From contig CAIYUC010000109.1 of assembly GCA_903929315.1 (NCBI GenBank), forward strand, positions 1 to 32,565: 32,565 nucleotides of DNA, given 5' to 3'. Under the pieces are notes generated by a model that was given only the letters and a program-made list of their open reading frames with translations, ran no database searches and had not been told where the DNA came from. The position numbers and the translations under genes were made by a program. Below are positions 1 through 7,895 of this stretch, in pieces. The stretch's first letter is position 1, and each line of letters starts with the position of its first letter. This stretch comes from an uncultured Bacteroidales bacterium (GTDB lineage Bacteria; Bacteroidota; Bacteroidia; Bacteroidales; FEN-979).

Positions 1-6
1 ATCAAA

Positions 7-126
7 TTAACTAATCACGGCTCTCCGACTTTTCGGAGTGGACTCAACCTTAGTGTTCTGACTGAAAACTATTAAAGTTTGAAAAATCAATATTATTGTA
101 AAATTGCAATACCTATTTCTTTTCAC
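7..126 (-). CDS. Short ORF with signal peptide in the fourth, incomplete cassette
   Basis: This 39-residue reading frame would start at a GTG 36 bases inside the fourth cassette. It has a basic N-terminus, a hydrophobic stretch (about residues 9-21) and a likely cleavage after FSQ, so it resembles an exported Bacteroidota protein. It stops after only about 16 further residues, so it may be a truncated or frameshifted gene whose remainder lies outside the window. The same frame is open upstream to an ATG at 237, but that ATG lies inside and beyond the attC site and is unlikely to be used. No function can be assigned. Confidence 0.3.
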   Translation of the reverse strand: MKRNRYCNFTIILIFQTLIVFSQNTKVESTPKSRRAVIS

Positions 127-155
127 GATAAGGTTAGTTTTTAAGTAAAACTTGA

Positions 156-232
156 CACCAACGCCTGGCAGGCAGCCACAGGCCCGTCCCGATAGCCATC
201 GGGACGAGATTGTGGCTGAGTGCATGTTAGTG
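156..232 (-). other. attC-like recombination site A (end of cassette 3)
   Basis: Read on the minus strand, the 77-bp site begins with R''-like CACTAAC and ends with R'-like GTTGGTG. Inner arms pair at 171-180 (GGCAGCCACA) and about 211-221. The apex carries a separate perfect 9-bp hairpin at 185-193/198-206. The R'' side extends into the cassette as a 15-base exact match to the reverse complement of the cassette start at 1672-1686. Confidence 0.8.
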
Positions 233-251
233 CGCATGAATCTTCACTCTT

Positions 252-1646
252 TCAATCTTTGCAAAATTTCCCAATCCAAATTGAACATTGAGTCTTTATC
301 TTAACGAGGTATATTCCTGAAGGATAATTTTCAACGTCAAGGACTATTTTTCTACCGCATATTTGGGTCTCGAACACTCTTATTCCCTTTAAATCCTCAA
401 TTTCAATTTTAGTTAAATTGCTTGAAAGATTCTTGAAATCTATTGATAGAGATTTTGATGTAGGATTAGGGTACACAGATAATCCTGATTCATTGTGCTC
501 ATTTATTCCGATAAAAACAGAATCATATTTCATAACAGAAATATGATAAGAATTACCTCCATCACAGTAAGCCACATAAGGTTGACCAGATAGATTAAAT
601 GCAAGTCGTGTATCATAAAGATTACCTTCTGAGAAACCAGGTGTTCCCACATAAACCCAATTTATTCCATCAAATTTCATAACTGTTGCTGCGCCAAGTC
701 TAGCAACATCTCCATATGCTACATATGGTTCTCCGGATGGGTTAAATGCAATGCTTTCAAAATACGCGTTTTCTAATGAGAAACCTGGATTTCCTACATT
801 TATCCAATTAATTCCGTCAAATTTCATAACTGTTGCTTTACTTGAATTTCCCCAATCCTCATATGCTACATATGGTTCACCAGATGGGCTAAATGCAAGA
901 CTTAGATCATCTACTTCTCCAGCCGAAAAACCCACTAATCCCACGTTAACCCAATTAATTCCATCAAATTTCATTACAGTTACCTTTTTAGAATTTCCAA
1001 AATCCTTATAGGCTATATAAGGCATACTGTCAGAAGGGCCGAAGGCAAGACATGGAAATTCAATTTCCCCCGCTGAGAAATCTGCGAGCCCCACAATCAA
1101 CCAACTAGTTCCATTAAATTTCATCACTATAGCTTTACCTTGACCAATAAATCCAACATCCTGAAAGGCAACATAAGGATCACCTGATAAACTAAAAGAG
1201 AGGTTTAAAAAGCGAGCATCTTCTGATGAGAAACCCACATTTCCAACATTTACCCAATTGGTTCCATCAAATTTCATCACAGTTGCTTTGCTATCATTTC
1301 CATAATCTTGGTAAGCTATATATGGTTTCCCATCAGATGGGCTAAAGGCCAGGCTAATATAATATGCCCAATATGCAGAGATACCTTCAGTTCCGACAAC
1401 AACCCAGTTACTACCATCAAATCTCATTACAGTTGCTTTTAGAGTGTCTGCAAAATCCTGAAATGCCACATATGGTGCACCCGAAGGACTGAAAGCTAGG
1501 CATGGAAACCTTGTTTCCCCAGGTGAGAAACCAGGGTTCCCAACATTCTTCCACATATAATCCAAGGGTGAAGACTTATACCAGTTCAGTTGAGTATAAC
1601 CAATAAATGGAATCAAAGAAAACAAAATGTAAATAAGTCTTTTCAT
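252..1646 (-). CDS. T9SS-secreted seven-repeat beta-propeller-like protein (cassette 3)
   Basis: 464 residues. A signal peptide (about residues 1-19, ending GYTQ) is followed by seven repeats of roughly 47 residues with the pattern VGxxGFS...LAFSPSGxPYVAYxD...ATVMKFDGxNW. Seven such repeats suggest one seven-bladed propeller. From about residue 384 comes a T9SS type A sorting domain (SVYPNPTSKSLSI... to the end), which in this phylum sends proteins through the Por secretion system to the surface or medium. The gene fills cassette 3: its start lies 34 bases inside the cassette and its TGA stop is 20 bases before the attC-like site. No enzyme motif is visible; binding or adhesion is a guess. 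Near-identical codons across repeats 5-7 suggest recent internal duplication. Confidence 0.85.
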   Translation of the reverse strand: MKRLIYILFSLIPFIGYTQLNWYKSSPLDYMWKNVGNPGFSPGETRFPCLAFSPSGAPYVAFQDFADTLKATVMRFDGSNWVVVGTEGISAYWAYYISLAFSPSDGKPYIAYQDYGNDSKATVMKFDGTNWVNVGNVGFSSEDARFLNLSFSLSGDPYVAFQDVGFIGQGKAIVMKFNGTSWLIVGLADFSAGEIEFPCLAFGPSDSMPYIAYKDFGNSKKVTVMKFDGINWVNVGLVGFSAGEVDDLSLAFSPSGEPYVAYEDWGNSSKATVMKFDGINWINVGNPGFSLENAYFESIAFNPSGEPYVAYGDVARLGAATVMKFDGINWVYVGTPGFSEGNLYDTRLAFNLSGQPYVAYCDGGNSYHISVMKYDSVFIGINEHNESGLSVYPNPTSKSLSIDFKNLSSNLTKIEIEDLKGIRVFETQICGRKIVLDVENYPSGIYLVKIKTQCSIWIGKFCKD

Positions 1647-1679
1647 TTTAAGGAGAGATTACCTTTTTACTTTCATGCG

Positions 1680-1812
1680 CACTAACGCCCCGCTTGCAGC
1701 CGCAGTGCGGGCATTAGCAGGTTTATTTTTGAATTTCGTTTCCATGTTCAGTAGCACCAACCGCTCTCCGTACCACGATGCCCCGCATTGCTCGGCTGCA
1801 AGCTCGTTAGGG
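1680..1812 (-). other. attC-like recombination site B (end of cassette 2)
   Basis: This is a long site of 133 bp. On the minus strand, R''-like CCCTAAC and R'-like GTTAGTG flank long arms: AGCTTGCAGCCGAG pairs with CGGCTGCAAGC. The apex is a long, less structured insert. R'' contains the TAA stop codon of the receiver-domain gene. The complement of R'' plus 14 more bases recurs at the start of cassette 2 (2757-2777), with 19 of 21 bases matching. Confidence 0.8.
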
Positions 1813-2193
1813 GACGTTAAAAATTTCCTCAAATAATTCTGATACCAGTATTGTTTTATTTAATGATTTTATTTTAAATGGATAAGATGATAATTCTTGA
1901 TCAGAAAGTCGAGCTGCAGAATAAACGATAATCTTTGTATACTCATATATCCTATTCTCTTTACAATAATCAAGTATTCTAAGTCCGGGATATCTTAATG
2001 TTAAGGAAGGACATGGTAGAGCAAGATCAGTTATAATACAAAAATAAGAATTTGTTGACAATAAATAGAAAGCTGAATCAATTGTATCAGCACAATCAAC
2101 TTCAATCGTATCATTTGATCGCATTAAAATATTAAGTTTAATATTACTCAATAATTCGTATTCATTGTCTATAAATAATATTTTCCTTTTCAT
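1807..2193 (-). CDS. Stand-alone response-regulator receiver domain protein (cassette 2)
   Basis: 128 residues, a single receiver (REC) domain with no output domain. KILFIDNE carries the acidic pocket residue D9. CIITDLALP gives the likely phosphoacceptor D56. IIVYSA supplies the switch serine S92, and a lysine sits near K109-K113. One of the usual two N-terminal acidic residues is replaced (DNE rather than DD), so phosphorylation is plausible but not certain. The ATG overlaps the stop of the upstream gene (ATGA, 4 bp), implying translational coupling with the membrane coiled-coil protein. The last codons (NVP-stop) lie in the inverted-repeat end of the cassette and the stop is inside R''. 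No histidine kinase is present in the window, so any partner kinase is encoded elsewhere. Confidence 0.75.
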   Translation of the reverse strand: MKRKILFIDNEYELLSNIKLNILMRSNDTIEVDCADTIDSAFYLLSTNSYFCIITDLALPCPSLTLRYPGLRILDYCKENRIYEYTKIIVYSAARLSDQELSSYPFKIKSLNKTILVSELFEEIFNVP

Positions 2194-2750
2194 TTTAATA
2201 GTTTGCTTTGAATATCATCAATCCTGATAATCAGACGATTTATTTCTATTTCTGTGATCCTATTCATTTTTGTTTTTACCTTTTTTGAAAGCAATTGGTT
2301 GTCAATTGTTATATTTAAAAGTAAAATAACATTTTTTATCTCATGAATATTATTTCTTAAAATGTTATCAAATTTCATATAATAAGCTTCATATAATTTT
2401 ATTAATTGAAGAGTAGAGTTGTAAATCTTTTGTAATGAAGTAAAATAAATATCATCAGATTGATTCAATGAAGAGAGCAGAATATAACAGGTATCCTTTA
2501 ATATCTGGAGAGAACTAAGAATTTCTTCTTTTGTTTTTGATTTATCAAGTTTGCTCTCTTTTTTTTCTAAATATTCTTCTTTAAATAGAAAGTCATTATT
2601 CATCAATGTTGATTTGACTTTTTCAAGTTCAAGATTATTCTTTTTTTGCGCTTTCAGATTGAAATAACTAGATATTATGTTTATTATTCCTAAAGCAAAT
2701 GCAAGTCCAGAAGTTATAATTGCAAAAAAAAATTTAGAGTTATCTATCAT
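2190..2750 (-). CDS. Membrane-anchored coiled-coil protein (cassette 2)
   Basis: 186 residues. One hydrophobic segment (about residues 8-28, FFAIITSGLAFALGIINII) is followed by a charged, Lys/Glu/Leu-rich region with heptad-like spacing, consistent with an inner-membrane anchor and a cytoplasmic helical bundle. The ending (NRITEIEINRLIIRIDDIQSKLL) is also strongly helical. The C-terminal half, with HEIKNVILLLNITIDNQ, loosely recalls a dimerisation/histidine-phosphotransfer helix (an H followed by E), but no ATPase domain follows. It is first in a two-gene cassette with the receiver protein, so a membrane adaptor that passes a signal to the receiver is a reasonable guess, not a demonstrated role. 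Confidence 0.65.
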   Translation of the reverse strand: MIDNSKFFFAIITSGLAFALGIINIISSYFNLKAQKKNNLELEKVKSTLMNNDFLFKEEYLEKKESKLDKSKTKEEILSSLQILKDTCYILLSSLNQSDDIYFTSLQKIYNSTLQLIKLYEAYYMKFDNILRNNIHEIKNVILLLNITIDNQLLSKKVKTKMNRITEIEINRLIIRIDDIQSKLLK

Positions 2751-2770
2751 AGCATAAAATTTTTAATGTA

Positions 2771-2835
2771 CCCTAACGCCTGGTGTGCAGCTGCAGGCCC
2801 GCTTCTGCGGGATTGCAGCTGCACACATGTTAGGC
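2771..2835 (-). other. attC-like recombination site C (end of cassette 1)
   Basis: This compact 65-bp site is the most classical of the four. On the minus strand it has R'' GCCTAAC (a perfect RYYYAAC) and R' GTTAGGG. A perfect 12-bp inner stem pairs 2784-2795 with 2814-2825, and a CCCGC/GCGGG apical hairpin lies between. R'' extends into the cassette as a match of 17 of 18 bases to the cassette start at 3704-3721. Confidence 0.85.
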
Positions 2836-2840
2836 CTTGT

Positions 2841-3698
2841 TTAATTTGGTCTTATTGGAATCTCATATATTAAATATCTACCAAATTGATATTTAAAAAC
2901 TAGTTCTCTGATCTTATGTCTGTCACCAAATTTACATACGTGCATTACCTCTTCACCCACAGACACTCTCATACTTTCATGATAATCCAATGTATCTGAA
3001 AGGTTCATAGATGTCAAATCATCACTTTCGTTAAAAAGTGTCGAATAGACAGAAGATTTATCACCGGTCAATTCATCTTGACAGGAATACCTGAAAGAAT
3101 AAATAGAATCAAGTTTGTAAATTTCGACATCCGGCGCTAAGATTTTAGCCAGATCTCCCTTGTTTTTGTTCTTAAACACCGAGAGTACGGCGTTTATAGA
3201 CGGAAGTTTTGACAAATCCGGAGTTGGTTTGAATAATGGCTTATCCATTATTTTAATGCTTGAAAGCACGCCCTTTTTACTAATTTCAATTGAATAATTA
3301 CTGTGGCTATATTCGAATCTCTTACCGTACTCGTCAATAAAAACGATTGAATCTGGTTTTCCTAAAATTTTATTTACTTGAGATTCCGGCATGCCCAATT
3401 TCAACCCTAGAAAATTAGGATCGTACTTTGAACCATAAATTTGAATTGACCAGATTAATTTCAGATTTATATTTGAGTACTCAAATATCATATACAGGCT
3501 TGTATCAGGCCGTAGTAGAAAACCTTCGTATTCAAAGCCATCTTCGAATTGGCCTTTCATAAATGGTACACCAAAATGATTTGTTGGACATATTCTTAAT
3601 TGACCTAATTTGAATCCATTAAGATTTTCCTCAAATTTTATCTGACATGTTGCCGCACCAACTATTAGTGAAAAAAGAAAACAAAAAAACAGTTTCAT
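2841..3698 (-). CDS. Exported protein with BamE/SmpA-like motif (cassette 1)
   Basis: 285 residues. A signal peptide (about residues 1-18, FCFLFSLIVGAATCQ) indicates export; the cysteine near the cleavage site makes a lipoprotein possible but there is no convincing lipobox. Around residues 97-150, LGLKLGMPESQVNKILGKPD resembles the motif of BamE/SmpA-like small periplasmic domains (GMsxxxVxxxLGxPd). The C-terminal 120 residues may be a separate alpha/beta domain of NTF2-like type; this is weakly supported. The ATG lies 23 bases inside cassette 1, and the TAA stop is within the inverted-repeat end, 6 bases before R''. Function unknown. Confidence 0.7.
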   Translation of the reverse strand: MKLFFCFLFSLIVGAATCQIKFEENLNGFKLGQLRICPTNHFGVPFMKGQFEDGFEYEGFLLRPDTSLYMIFEYSNINLKLIWSIQIYGSKYDPNFLGLKLGMPESQVNKILGKPDSIVFIDEYGKRFEYSHSNYSIEISKKGVLSSIKIMDKPLFKPTPDLSKLPSINAVLSVFKNKNKGDLAKILAPDVEIYKLDSIYSFRYSCQDELTGDKSSVYSTLFNESDDLTSMNLSDTLDYHESMRVSVGEEVMHVCKFGDRHKIRELVFKYQFGRYLIYEIPIRPN

Positions 3699-3714
3699 AT
3701 TTCAATTAAATAAG

Positions 3715-3798
3715 GCCTAACTCGTTTATATGCACTACCACATGGTGCCTGTACAAATACATGCTGGTGGATAGGCGCTATCGTGTGGTGTGTTATAT
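3715..3798 (-). other. attC-like or attI-like site D next to the recombinase
   Basis: On the minus strand the 84-bp site runs from an imperfect R'' (ATATAAC) to R' (GTTAGGC), the start of cassette 1. The arms are weaker than in A-C: CACACCACACG against CATGTGGTAGTG. The apex contains a small GATAG/CTATC hairpin. No gene lies between this site and the end of the recombinase at 3918, and no matching cassette start is visible upstream. It could be the attachment (attI-like) site or the attC of a lost or ORF-less cassette. Confidence 0.55.
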
Positions 3799-3917
3799 TT
3801 GATTTTACTGATTTTGGGCCTCATTTTTATTATAACCATATCATTCCCTTACAAATATCAAATTTAATATTTGATAAAAAAAATATTTACGGAAATATTT
3901 TCAATATTTTTTTACCC

Positions 3918-5042
3918 TTACAAAGTATCAAATGGACTTTGTATGTTCTGAATGCTTTTTGTGCTTACATGGGTATATATTTCAGTCGTTTTACTACTCT
4001 TATGCCCTAATATCTCCTGGATATACCGCAAATCAACTCCCCCCTCCAGCAAATGTGTGGCATAACTGTGCCTCAACCAATGTAATGTTACGGGTTTCTT
4101 AATACCTGCAAGCCTCACAGCTTTCTTCATAACCTCCTGAATACTCCTTCTCGAATACCGGTTTCCCTTTACCTCTCCCTCAAATAACCATTTCTTCGGC
4201 CGCTCTTGCTTATAATAATCCCGAAGTAATCCTGTCATCGTATCCGGTAAAGGAGCTATCCTGTCCTTATTCCCTTTAGCATTCCGGATCAGCAACAATT
4301 TCCTCTTACTGTCAATATCACTCAATGTTAACTTCAACAATTCACCGCTTCGCAAGCCACAGGCATAGATCAAGCACAACATTACTTTATGCTTTTTATT
4401 CTTACACGCTCCCAATAACAATTTTACTTCTTCCTTACTCAATACATTAGGCAATTTATACTCTCTGCGGGGTCGTTCAATAAAGTCTATCTCAAAAGAC
4501 TGCTTATGAACCTTCAGGTAAAATAACTTTAATGCATTAATGGCTTGATTCTGATAAGAAAAACTTAATTTTTTAGCAATAATATACCCATTGGTGAATC
4601 GTATAATTAAATCATTGATGTCTTCATCCGCTTTCTGAGGCTTTATATATTTCAGGTAAGTTGAAATAATCTCACAATACGTCCGTACGGTTGAAGAACT
4701 GTATCGCTGATGCACCATCCATTCCCTTAACTTCTTTATCCGTTGGTTGTCCTACTTGTCCAATGCATTTAGAACAAACTCACTGGTTGTTGATTTTCCT
4801 TTCGATCGCAATCCGGAATCAATCAGGGATTCCAGATCCAACCGGACATTCCCTCCAAATACTTCAACCAACTTGTTCATTGTACCTTCTTCCAGGTTGA
4901 TACGCCAACATTTCTGCTCCGGCTGCCAGCAACTACCGGGAAATGTCTTTATTAATCCGATTATCTCCTGATCATACTTGAATATGAGTTGTAAGCACTT
5001 TTTCCTGCCAATCTTTCCTGGCCTGACTTTAATTGTTTTCAT
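3918..5042 (-). pseudogene. Tyrosine recombinase (integron-integrase-like), interrupted by in-frame TAG
   Basis: A 374-residue frame is continuous from ATG 5042 to TAA 3918 except for one TAG at 4752-4754 (codon 97). Before it lies a 96-residue N-terminal DNA-binding region (RPGKIGRKKCLQLIFKYD, then a CWRI motif) common in Bacteroidota recombinases. After it come the core-binding helices (RYSSSTVRTY) and the catalytic domain. Numbered from the internal ATG at 4718, R123, K148, H213, R216, H239 and Y248 form a complete active site. The 15-20 residue insert before the HxxR box that marks bacterial IntI is absent. The gene reads toward and in the same direction as the cassettes. Restart at ATG 4718 would give a 266-residue protein lacking part of the core-binding domain. 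The stop could be a recent nonsense mutation (for example CAG to TAG) or a sequencing error. Confidence 0.8.
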
Positions 5043-5271
5043 GATGGTGAAAGTTATCCTGCATTAATCGTCCGGGAACGCAAAAGGTCATACGTTTTGG
5101 CAAAATATTTTCGGACAGTAACAGACAGAAAAAACTAGTGTCCGCCACGGCGGATGGTGAACTGGTAAGCTATTAATAATGACGAATTCAAGAATGACGG
5201 ATGACGAATTAATTTTAGAATTACATCCGGTATCCGGCATCTTTCTTCAACCCCTTCACCAGTTAACTGAC

Positions 5272-7590
5272 CTATTTGACCAGGATCTTCCGGAAAACGA
5301 TTCCATCCTTCCCGGAGATTTTAATAAAAAGAAGTTCCTTTGGCATTCCGGAAAGGTCAATTTCGGTATTTTCTGCATTAACCTGTTTCTCCAGTAACTG
5401 GTAACCTGCCGGGTCATAAACGGTTATACTGGATATGGGTTTCCGCGAGACAATATTCAGTGTCCCTTCCGTGGGATTGGGATAGATGACAAGGGAACCT
5501 GCTACAGGATCCTCAATCCCGGCAATGGCTGATTTCTGCAACACTGAAAAAGCTTTTTCACCGCCGGACGTGGATTCAACAGTAAAAACTGCGACACGAC
5601 CGGCATTTGACTGATTATCCTGCAATGAGGTAAAAATGACCTCATCACTCCCGCTGCCGGATGTTTTACTCATAGAAAGCCATTCCGGTAATGTCCCCCT
5701 GACCGACCAGCCGGAATTGGCAATGATGAAAAGGGTATCACTACTGGATGCATTCTGGTTCAGGACAAGGTTTTGCGGATTGATCTCAAGTGACAGCAGT
5801 TCCGATAAAGGTCGAATCCATACATTCTGTGCAAGGACACCAGCATACAAGTCGGTCCTGCTCATGCCGAGCGAGGTGATCACAGTATCGGGCAGTCCGT
5901 CATTGATGGATTCCCATGTATCACCAAGATCTGCGGACAGATAAATTCCCTTATCTGTTCCCGCAAACAGCGAGGTGCTTAACATGAGCAATGCATTGAT
6001 CTTCGATGAGCCCAGCCCGCTGCTGACGGTTGTCCAGTTCTGTCCGTTATCCTGTGAGCGAAAAAGCCCGTCACCGGTTCCCGTAAAAATTACGGAACCG
6101 GCAGCAGCCAGGGATGTGACGTCAAGGTTTGTAAGTCCATTGCTGACATCCATCCAATTGGCCCCATTGTTATCGGACCGGAAAAGGCCTCCGTCTTTCA
6201 TCCCTGCAAAAACTGAAGTGCCGGCTACCAATAAGGCACGGGTGTTTTTATTTGTCAAACCGTCCGTTTTCTTTACCCAGTTGTAACCCTCATCAGTTGT
6301 CAGGTATACTCCGTCATCCGTTCCTGCAAAGATGTTGTTTCCCTGAAAAGCGAAAGCACGGATGTGAGTATCCGTAAGACCGTTGTTGAACCTGGTCCAG
6401 CCATATCCCACGGTCAGCGTCACATATACACCGCTGTCAGTTCCGACTAGTAACTCCTGACCCGCCTGGCAAAGGGCATGAATATTCAGGTCGCCAAGCC
6501 CATAGCTGACAGAGATGTCCCAATGAACTCCTGCGTCGGTGGATAGATATAGTCCTCCACCATTCGTTCCGGCATAAAGATTCACCCATTGTGACGATAA
6601 TGAAGTGATCGTTGTGAAGGGTATACCATTATTGGCCGGCAGCCATTTGATCTTGTCTAACCCGGTCCTGTATATACCAAAATAGGTAATCCCAGAAAAT
6701 AGTTTCGTACCATGAATAGCAAGGCAATTCGATCCCTCCCCGTTCGGGTAACCATAGCTTATGAACGACCAGCTGTCCCCATAATCAGCAGTAACCATAA
6801 TACCGGGGATATTGCCTCCCCACCCACTGGCATAAATAAGGGCACCGTCGACAACAAATGGACCTACATATGCGTTAGAATTAGGTTGTCCGTTGTTGAT
6901 GATTGTCCATGTGTTACCATCATCCATCGACCGGTAAAGGCCCGTGTTCATAGTTTCCGCCAGTACCACCTGTCCTGATACGGCCAATGAAAAAACCCAG
7001 TCTGTAATCGTTGTTATGTACCAGGTCCATCCGTTATCATCTGAATAATAAAGCCCGGTACTGGCTCCCGCAAAAACTCTCGATCCTGCGATAGCAAAGA
7101 CACCTACTTCATCGGTATTCCAGATCCCGTTGTTCACGTCACCCCATGTAAGACCGTTATCCTGTGATCTGAATATCCCACCACCATATGTACCCGCCAA
7201 GATATTATTCTGGATCACAACCAGCGCCTCGATCTCCGTGTTGTTCAACCCTGTATTGGATAGACTCCAGTTCGCCCCGTTATCGGTTGACCGGTAGACC
7301 CCGGTGTTTGTACCGGCCAGGAGAACAGATCCGCATCTGACAAGCGAGGTTACATTTACATTGCCTCCCGGGAATAAGGGAATACCATTACTGACCGGAG
7401 TCCAGTTATCCCCATCATCATGGGAAATGTATATTCCCAATGAATTTCCTGTACACGCGTAGATTACAGAGTCAATAACAGTAAGGTGGATTACGGTAGG
7501 CTGACATGCCGGTCCGTTCGTATGCTGCCACTGGGCAGCGGTAATAAAGGATAACAGGATGAAAGTCGAAAGGAAGAAAAGTTTTTTCAT
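5272..7590 (-). CDS. T9SS-secreted BNR/sortilin-like propeller protein with BACON domain
   Basis: 772 residues. A signal peptide (1-19, FILLSFITAAQ) is followed by about thirteen repeats of roughly 40-45 residues built on the pattern LFAGTxxGVYRSxDNGxxWxxVxxGL. These are BNR/Asp-box-type blades that would fold into one or two propellers (to about residue 590). A BACON-like domain (LVLNQNASSSDTLFIIANSG, then a WLSMS motif, about 600-685) and a T9SS type A sorting domain (VIYPNPTEGTLNI to VFRKILVK) complete it. The protein should be secreted and possibly attached to the cell surface; BACON domains often sit in carbohydrate- or mucin-facing proteins. No catalytic residues are evident. The natural end IlVK-TAG shows that TAG is a genuine stop here. 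It is divergent from the WD40 gene across a 305-bp gap. Confidence 0.88.
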   Translation of the reverse strand: MKKLFFLSTFILLSFITAAQWQHTNGPACQPTVIHLTVIDSVIYACTGNSLGIYISHDDGDNWTPVSNGIPLFPGGNVNVTSLVRCGSVLLAGTNTGVYRSTDNGANWSLSNTGLNNTEIEALVVIQNNILAGTYGGGIFRSQDNGLTWGDVNNGIWNTDEVGVFAIAGSRVFAGASTGLYYSDDNGWTWYITTITDWVFSLAVSGQVVLAETMNTGLYRSMDDGNTWTIINNGQPNSNAYVGPFVVDGALIYASGWGGNIPGIMVTADYGDSWSFISYGYPNGEGSNCLAIHGTKLFSGITYFGIYRTGLDKIKWLPANNGIPFTTITSLSSQWVNLYAGTNGGGLYLSTDAGVHWDISVSYGLGDLNIHALCQAGQELLVGTDSGVYVTLTVGYGWTRFNNGLTDTHIRAFAFQGNNIFAGTDDGVYLTTDEGYNWVKKTDGLTNKNTRALLVAGTSVFAGMKDGGLFRSDNNGANWMDVSNGLTNLDVTSLAAAGSVIFTGTGDGLFRSQDNGQNWTTVSSGLGSSKINALLMLSTSLFAGTDKGIYLSADLGDTWESINDGLPDTVITSLGMSRTDLYAGVLAQNVWIRPLSELLSLEINPQNLVLNQNASSSDTLFIIANSGWSVRGTLPEWLSMSKTSGSGSDEVIFTSLQDNQSNAGRVAVFTVESTSGGEKAFSVLQKSAIAGIEDPVAGSLVIYPNPTEGTLNIVSRKPISSITVYDPAGYQLLEKQVNAENTEIDLSGMPKELLFIKISGKDGIVFRKILVK

Positions 7591-7895
7591 ATCTTTTAAA
7601 ATTGGAATTATTAATCAAACGTACAAAAAAAAAGATTGTGCTTAATTATAGTATGATTTATTAATGCTTTCAGAATGAAAAGAAATTTTCAAATACAAAA
7701 TATTAATGCATATTCCCTATCTGGCCAAAATATCAGAGATAGATGTACTTCTGCAAAAATCTTGCGCATTTTGGTTTTGCAAAAGTTTATTCATGAACGG
7801 AAAGCTTCATCAAAATAACAATTACATGTAATGCGGTGTAAAAAAAGAATTTATTCGTGTCCCAAAATGCTTTTTTGTGAATTCTGATAAATATT
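7591..7895. other. Divergent intergenic region
   Basis: This 305-bp AT-rich gap lies between two divergent genes. Besides the -7 box at 7616-7623 it holds a TTTTGCAAAAG-type partial palindrome around 7755-7785, near where regulation of the plus-strand gene would be expected. No ORF of note is present. Confidence 0.4.
7616..7623 (-). promoter_or_regulatory. Bacteroidota -7 box for the BNR propeller gene
   Basis: The minus strand reads TACGTTTG, matching TAnnTTTG. It would place the transcription start about 15-20 bases before the ATG at 7590. No clear TTTG -33 box was found upstream, so support rests on the -7 box and position. Confidence 0.45.

Larger units (their letters stand above)
1..5042 (-). 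mobile_element. Integron-like gene-cassette array with adjacent tyrosine recombinase
   Basis: Four attC-like sites separate minus-strand genes, giving three complete cassettes (about 2777-3720, 1686-2776 and 162-1685) and the start of a fourth that runs off the left edge. In each complete cassette the first bases (GTTAG...) are the reverse complement of the bases entering its own attC site: 17 of 18 (cassette 1), 19 of 21 (cassette 2) and 15 of 15 (cassette 3). This self-match of cassette ends is the expected footprint of integron cassettes, which circularise through attC. Genes nearly fill their cassettes and all point the same way. The recombinase gene lies at the right end in the same orientation as the cassettes, an arrangement known from a few integrons with inverted integrases but not the usual one. 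Confidence 0.8.

Noticed and set aside
7-237. 76-residue minus-strand ORF at the left edge starting at 237
   Set aside because: Its first third crosses the attC-like site; only the part from GTG 126 looks like protein (signal peptide).
5179-5397. Plus-strand ORF of 72 codons
   Set aside because: Mostly antisense to the end of the T9SS gene, with no family resemblance.
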